Assembly (NCBI GenBank): GCA_902620585.1
Contig: CACNJC010000010.1
Location: forward strand, 1-46,772
DNA: 46,772 nt
Origin: an uncultured Pelagibacteraceae bacterium
GTDB taxonomy: Bacteria > Pseudomonadota > Alphaproteobacteria > Pelagibacterales > Pelagibacteraceae
Direction of reading: 5' to 3'
The translations under genes and the position numbers were made by a program. The notes beneath the pieces are model-generated. The model worked only from the letters and a program-made list of their open reading frames with translations. It was not told where the DNA came from and did no database searches. Shown here one piece after another: positions 44,266 to 46,772 of this stretch (its first letter is position 1; the number at the start of each line of letters is the position of its first letter).

Positions 44266-45602
44266 TTCTTATTCTCCACTAATGATTTAAATTTTTCAAT
44301 AAAAAATTTATCTTCTATGACTCTACTCCAGCTAATAAATCCAATGTTACCATTTTTGCTTCTATTAACAAATTCCCACTCCTTTTCTCCTTTGTTATTG
44401 AATAAAATAATTCTTCCATGATTCTGTTCTTCTACCATTAATGACCCGTCTTTAAAAAAATGAGATAACCCCTGTGTTTCAGTTTTAAAGTTTTCTTTCT
44501 TTAGTTGGTTGTTGAAAATCTTTTTAAAATTTTTTTTTTCAAAATTATAAATCAAAATCTCCGAGTGTTCATTGTTGAAAATAAAATTATTATTGTTAAA
44601 AATTGAAATTTCTTTATTAGAAATAATATCTACATCATGTTGTTCTGCAAATGGTCCAATGATATAATTTAAAATTTTGTTTGTACTAGGTCTATAATGA
44701 ATAATCGCAGATTTGAAACGTATGCTCAAAAATAAATCACCTTTTTTCCAATAATCTCCATCAGTTAAAACAGGCTCGATATCATTCAAATGAATAAGAT
44801 CGCCATTTTTAAAGCTCTGATGATTAAAGCCATAATTTTGTGGTAAAATTTTATTTTCAACTAAAATTTCAAATACGCTTTTCTTATAAAGTATTTTACC
44901 ATCAGAATTAATTTTCATAATTGCATCATCGTGAAAATCCTCAATTTGATATTCATTTATATATTTTGAAAAAGGTCTTAACTGACCCGGTACCCAAATA
45001 TTTTTTTCATGGTCTAGCATTTTGCTATGGTGAAATTTTTCTTCCTCATTTATCCATATCAAATTTGAGCAAAAATCTATTTTAAATTCTATTGAATAAT
45101 CACTATCACTTATTAGTGAACCGTCTTCTAGAACTAATGGGTGTCTATATTCAAATCTAATTGGTGCATCATCTATGTTAAGCCTTGCAAATTCCTTGAT
45201 ATTGCTAAGTCTCTGATTCATTTCGTCTATATTATGTTTATAGGTATGAATTTTTTTGAAATTTTTTAAATCGATCACTTCGACAACTGATCTGCTTAAG
45301 CTGTGATCGTATCTAGGTAATATTAATAGAGCTTCTCTTTGATTTGGTATAAATTGTTGAAAATTCTGTTTATCTTTATGTTTCTTTAATGGTGGTGGTT
45401 TGTTGATATTAAAAGTCTTATATTTAATCATTGTTTTTGCAGTCTTTGGGATTTCAGATAGAAATATTGTTATTTCTTTTAAAGAGTGAAAATTTTTTCG
45501 GCCTTCAAAGTGACCCCTTAATAATGAAGCAAGTAAAATTAAACCAATTATAGATATTACAATTGCTAATAATGCAGGATAAGAGAAGATTTTTTTAAGC
45601 AT
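44253..45602 (-). CDS. Arylsulfotransferase (ASST) family membrane-anchored protein
   Basis: Protein of 449 residues with an N-terminal TM anchor (residues 7-28) and a large outside domain. Repeated short motifs suggest a beta-propeller: HDDAIMKINSDGKILYKKSV, GDLIHLNDIEPVL, WKKGDLFLSIRFKSAIIHY, GPFAEQHDVDII and KNGNIGFISWSRVI. This order (HDD, HLND, GDLxLSxR, QHD) fits the arylsulfotransferase group, whose classic members move sulfuryl between phenols without PAPS. Conserved-looking His residues in HDD, HLND and QHD are candidates for catalysis; I cannot align them to the E. coli AssT His436. It heads a four-gene overlapping operon ending in a PAPS-type sulfotransferase. Confidence 0.75.
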   Translation of the reverse strand: MLKKIFSYPALLAIVISIIGLILLASLLRGHFEGRKNFHSLKEITIFLSEIPKTAKTMIKYKTFNINKPPPLKKHKDKQNFQQFIPNQREALLILPRYDHSLSRSVVEVIDLKNFKKIHTYKHNIDEMNQRLSNIKEFARLNIDDAPIRFEYRHPLVLEDGSLISDSDYSIEFKIDFCSNLIWINEEEKFHHSKMLDHEKNIWVPGQLRPFSKYINEYQIEDFHDDAIMKINSDGKILYKKSVFEILVENKILPQNYGFNHQSFKNGDLIHLNDIEPVLTDGDYWKKGDLFLSIRFKSAIIHYRPSTNKILNYIIGPFAEQHDVDIISNKEISIFNNNNFIFNNEHSEILIYNFEKKNFKKIFNNQLKKENFKTETQGLSHFFKDGSLMVEEQNHGRIILFNNKGEKEWEFVNRSKNGNIGFISWSRVIEDKFFIEKFKSLVENKKCIN

Positions 45603-45635
45603 CTATTTTTAATAGCAAAAAAAGGCACTAATTTA

Positions 45636-45655
45636 TATATAATTGTAATTATATA
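45636..45655. promoter_or_regulatory. Inverted repeat and -10 box ahead of the ASST operon
   Basis: Nine-base arms TATATAATT (45636-45644) and AATTATATA (45647-45655) around a GT centre. On the minus strand this contains TATAAT (45653-45648), which would start transcripts near 45641, about 40 nt before the ASST ATG. The symmetry could be an operator, or chance in such AT-rich DNA. Confidence 0.35.
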
Positions 45656-45684
45656 AAAATTAAAAATTTATGAATATTTAAAAT

Positions 45685-46104
45685 TTACTCTATTTTACTT
45701 AAAGCTTTTGAAATTTTTAGCGCCCAATATTCCGCATTTTTTGAATTTATTTCAAAATCAAACTTGTCAGGATTTACAAACATTTCGTTAGTATCATCAA
45801 ATCTGCTTTTTTTGATGGTATTCATCCAAATTATAACATCAGGATTAAATAATTTTCTAGCCTCAGGTGTTGGACAAATAAAATCAGCTATTACATGAAA
45901 ACCTTTTTTTTTATATTCATTGGCAAATTCAGCCATCCTAATTGCTTGTCGATTTCTTCCTTCAAATGAAAAATCCCAATCATTAGCCTTGGATCTTATC
46001 TTATCTGCGTTTAACCACTTTGCTTTCATTATAGGGACTAATTTTGAAGCTAGGGTAGTTTTGCCTGAGCCAGGAAGACCCATTATAAGTATTTTTTTGG
46101 CCAT
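45685..46104 (-). CDS. APS-kinase-like P-loop kinase, short
   Basis: Protein of 139 residues. Walker A GLPGSGKTT (residues 9-17), then NADKIR (Asp34 region, APS kinase DGDNxR-like), WDFSFEGRNRQAIRMAEFAN (compare the FSxxDRxENIRR helix) and IADFICPTPEARKLF (compare FISPYR). These match adenylylsulfate kinase in order, so it may phosphorylate APS to PAPS. It is about 50 residues shorter than CysC, and its C-terminal lid reads SRFDDTNEMFVNPDKFDFEI rather than the usual FTGIDDPYE. I recall similar short proteins in marine phages, unverified. No ATP sulfurylase gene is in the window. 82 bp ahead of the ASST gene, same strand. Another small-molecule kinase is possible. Confidence 0.65.
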   Translation of the reverse strand: MAKKILIMGLPGSGKTTLASKLVPIMKAKWLNADKIRSKANDWDFSFEGRNRQAIRMAEFANEYKKKGFHVIADFICPTPEARKLFNPDVIIWMNTIKKSRFDDTNEMFVNPDKFDFEINSKNAEYWALKISKALSKIE

Positions 46105-46331
46105 TTTAAAATTTACAATTAATTTTAATACAAATTTTATTATTTATACCATTTAAAATTTTAAATCTTAAATAGTATTTAATTAAAAGAATTACGTAAT
46201 TAGTGTTATTAATTTTTAATAGATTATCAGTTACTAGCTGTACTTTTTTCTTTTGTTGATATAATTATATTCATAATAATGATATTTAGTTATTCCAATA
46301 AAACATAACAATTGGTTAACTCAATTAGATT
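46105..46331. other. Longest gene-free stretch, AT-rich, with two palindromes
   Basis: 227 bp between the kinase gene and tRNA-Cys. No plausible ORF or structured RNA was seen. It contains a 16-bp perfect palindrome ATTTAAAATTTTAAAT (46151-46166), a 12-bp one AATTACGTAATT (46190-46201) and a TATAAT (46260-46265) without a clear -35. Promoters for the divergent kinase and tRNA-Cys should lie here. Confidence 0.4.
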
Positions 46332-46405
46332 GGCCACGTGGCGGAATGGTTACGCAGAGGATTGCAAATCCTTTTATCCCAGTTCGATTCTGGGCGTGGC
46401 CTCCA
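46332..46405 (+). tRNA. tRNA-Cys (anticodon GCA)
   Basis: 74-nt tRNA. The acceptor GGCCACG pairs with CGTGGCC, the discriminator is U and CCA is encoded (46403-46405). The anticodon loop ATTGCAAAT gives GCA, between AGGAT and ATCCT stems. T-arm AGTTCGATTCT is present. 46 nt of A/T tracts separate it from tRNA-Asn, so the two may share a transcript. Confidence 0.97.
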
Positions 46406-46451
46406 AAAAAATTAGTTGTTTTTTTTTTTAAAAAAAGTATGTTCATTTCAT

Positions 46452-46527
46452 TCCTCGGTAGCTCAGTTGGTAGAGCAGTTGACTGTTAATCAATTGGTCG
46501 CAGGTTCGAGTCCTGCCCGAGGAGCCA
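46452..46527 (+). tRNA. tRNA-Asn (anticodon GUU)
   Basis: 76-nt tRNA. The acceptor TCCTCGG pairs with CCGAGGA, the discriminator is G and CCA is encoded (46525-46527). The anticodon loop CTGTTAA between GTTGA and TCAAT gives GUU. D-arm AGCTCAGTTGGTAGAGC and T-arm AGGTTCGAGTCCT are standard. It ends 5 bp from the stop of the convergent regulator gene. Confidence 0.97.
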
Positions 46528-46532
46528 ATAAT

Positions 46533-46772
46533 TTAACCAACTTTTTCAAATTTTGATGTATTGCTTAATATTTGAAAAATTTTGTCCTTTTGTGTTTTTG
46601 ATAAAGATGAAAATGTTCTGCTTAAAAATGAATAATTGAGATCCTCATTAATTGGTTCATTTGAATTAACATCCTTAAATTCTCTATAATCCTCAAAAAA
46701 ATAAATTATCGGTACTTTCAAAAATGAAGAAAGTTGCATTAATCTGTTTGAACTTACGCCATTTGTTCCTTT
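46533..46772 (-). CDS. XRE-family transcriptional regulator, 5' part missing (window edge)
   Basis: The frame stays open from the stop at 46533 to the window edge, so the internal ATG at 46739 is probably not the start. Visible residues begin KGTNGVSSNRLMQLSSFLKV and continue PIIYFFEDYREF. This is the end of a helix-turn-helix (HTH_3/XRE) domain, where alphaproteobacterial members read roughly ENGxNRVSxxRLxxLAxxLxVPxxYFF. A tail of about 50 residues follows (SFLSRTFSSLSKTQKDKIFQIL), perhaps for dimerisation. DNA-binding regulator; target unknown. Its place next to the tRNA pair and the accessory block may be coincidental. Confidence 0.8.
   Translation of the reverse strand, partial: KGTNGVSSNRLMQLSSFLKVPIIYFFEDYREFKDVNSNEPINEDLNYSFLSRTFSSLSKTQKDKIFQILSNTSKFEKVG

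Noticed and set aside
46151-46201. Palindromes as regulator operators
   Set aside because: ATTTAAAATTTTAAAT and AATTACGTAATT are perfect but made almost only of A and T in very AT-rich DNA, so chance is a fair explanation.
46406-46451. Terminator after tRNA-Cys
   Set aside because: The A-tract and T-tract could pair, but the stem has no G-C pairs and tRNA-Asn follows directly; read-through is as likely.
46332-46527. Attachment-site duplication of tRNA-Cys or tRNA-Asn 3' ends marking an integrated element
   Set aside because: I found no second copy of either tRNA 3' end in the window and no integrase gene.

Overview
The window looks like a stretch of a streamlined alphaproteobacterial chromosome, most likely from the SAR11 clade (Pelagibacterales). 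The evidence is strong A+T richness, Lys/Asn/Ile-rich proteins, very short or negative intergenic distances, and gene orders typical of Alphaproteobacteria (ssb-gyrA-coaD-ppi-tgt beside divergent uvrA; rlpA-dacA-tmk-holB-metG-tatD-MBL; dgt-argS-nagZ-scpAB-tatABC-serS). Placement at clade level is inference from these traits, not from a marker-gene tree.

Layout. 1-3007 (minus): fatty-acyl beta-oxidation pair (acyl-CoA dehydrogenase, cut by the window edge, and a dehydrogenase/hydratase fusion), placed 7 nt behind tRNA-Pro. 3166-5283 (plus): nhaA, an IscU-like scaffold and a glutathione peroxidase. 5273-12803 (minus): eight overlapping genes for cell-wall lysis/remodelling (mltB, rlpA-like, dacA), replication (tmk, holB), metG, tatD and an MBL hydrolase. 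12894-16935: tRNA-Ser, sdhE, recG, a DUF502 membrane protein, an M48 lipoprotein peptidase and tRNA-Lys. 16984-22199 (minus): ssb, gyrA, coaD, cyclophilin, tgt, with divergent uvrA after it. 25175-35973 (minus): a long run from dgt and argS through nagZ, scpAB, tatABC and serS to yajC-secDF. 35996-37086 (plus): erpA-xthA. 37079-42650 (minus): valS, ilvD, manC-type enzyme.

The last 4 kb is different. Between valS and the tRNA-Cys/tRNA-Asn pair lies an accessory-looking minus-strand block (42731-46104): an APS-kinase-like P-loop protein, then four overlapping genes encoding a membrane-anchored arylsulfotransferase-family propeller, a 72-residue YLGPG membrane protein, a three-helix membrane protein and a PAPS-type sulfotransferase. 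Three of the five proteins point to sulfate activation or sulfuryl transfer, so I propose a surface or secreted-molecule sulfation module. This is the best candidate for a poorly described system here. The window ends in the 5'-truncated gene of an XRE-type regulator.

Other points of note: Tgt has lost all three zinc-binding cysteines and queA is absent from its usual place; tRNA-Pro and nhaA appear to be read from divergent promoters that share one palindromic -35 box; and four convergent gene pairs overlap at their stop codons, leaving no room for terminators. No rRNA, CRISPR array, insertion sequence or integrase was seen. No gene-free stretch exceeds 300 bases; the longest, 227 bases at 46105-46331, is described below.
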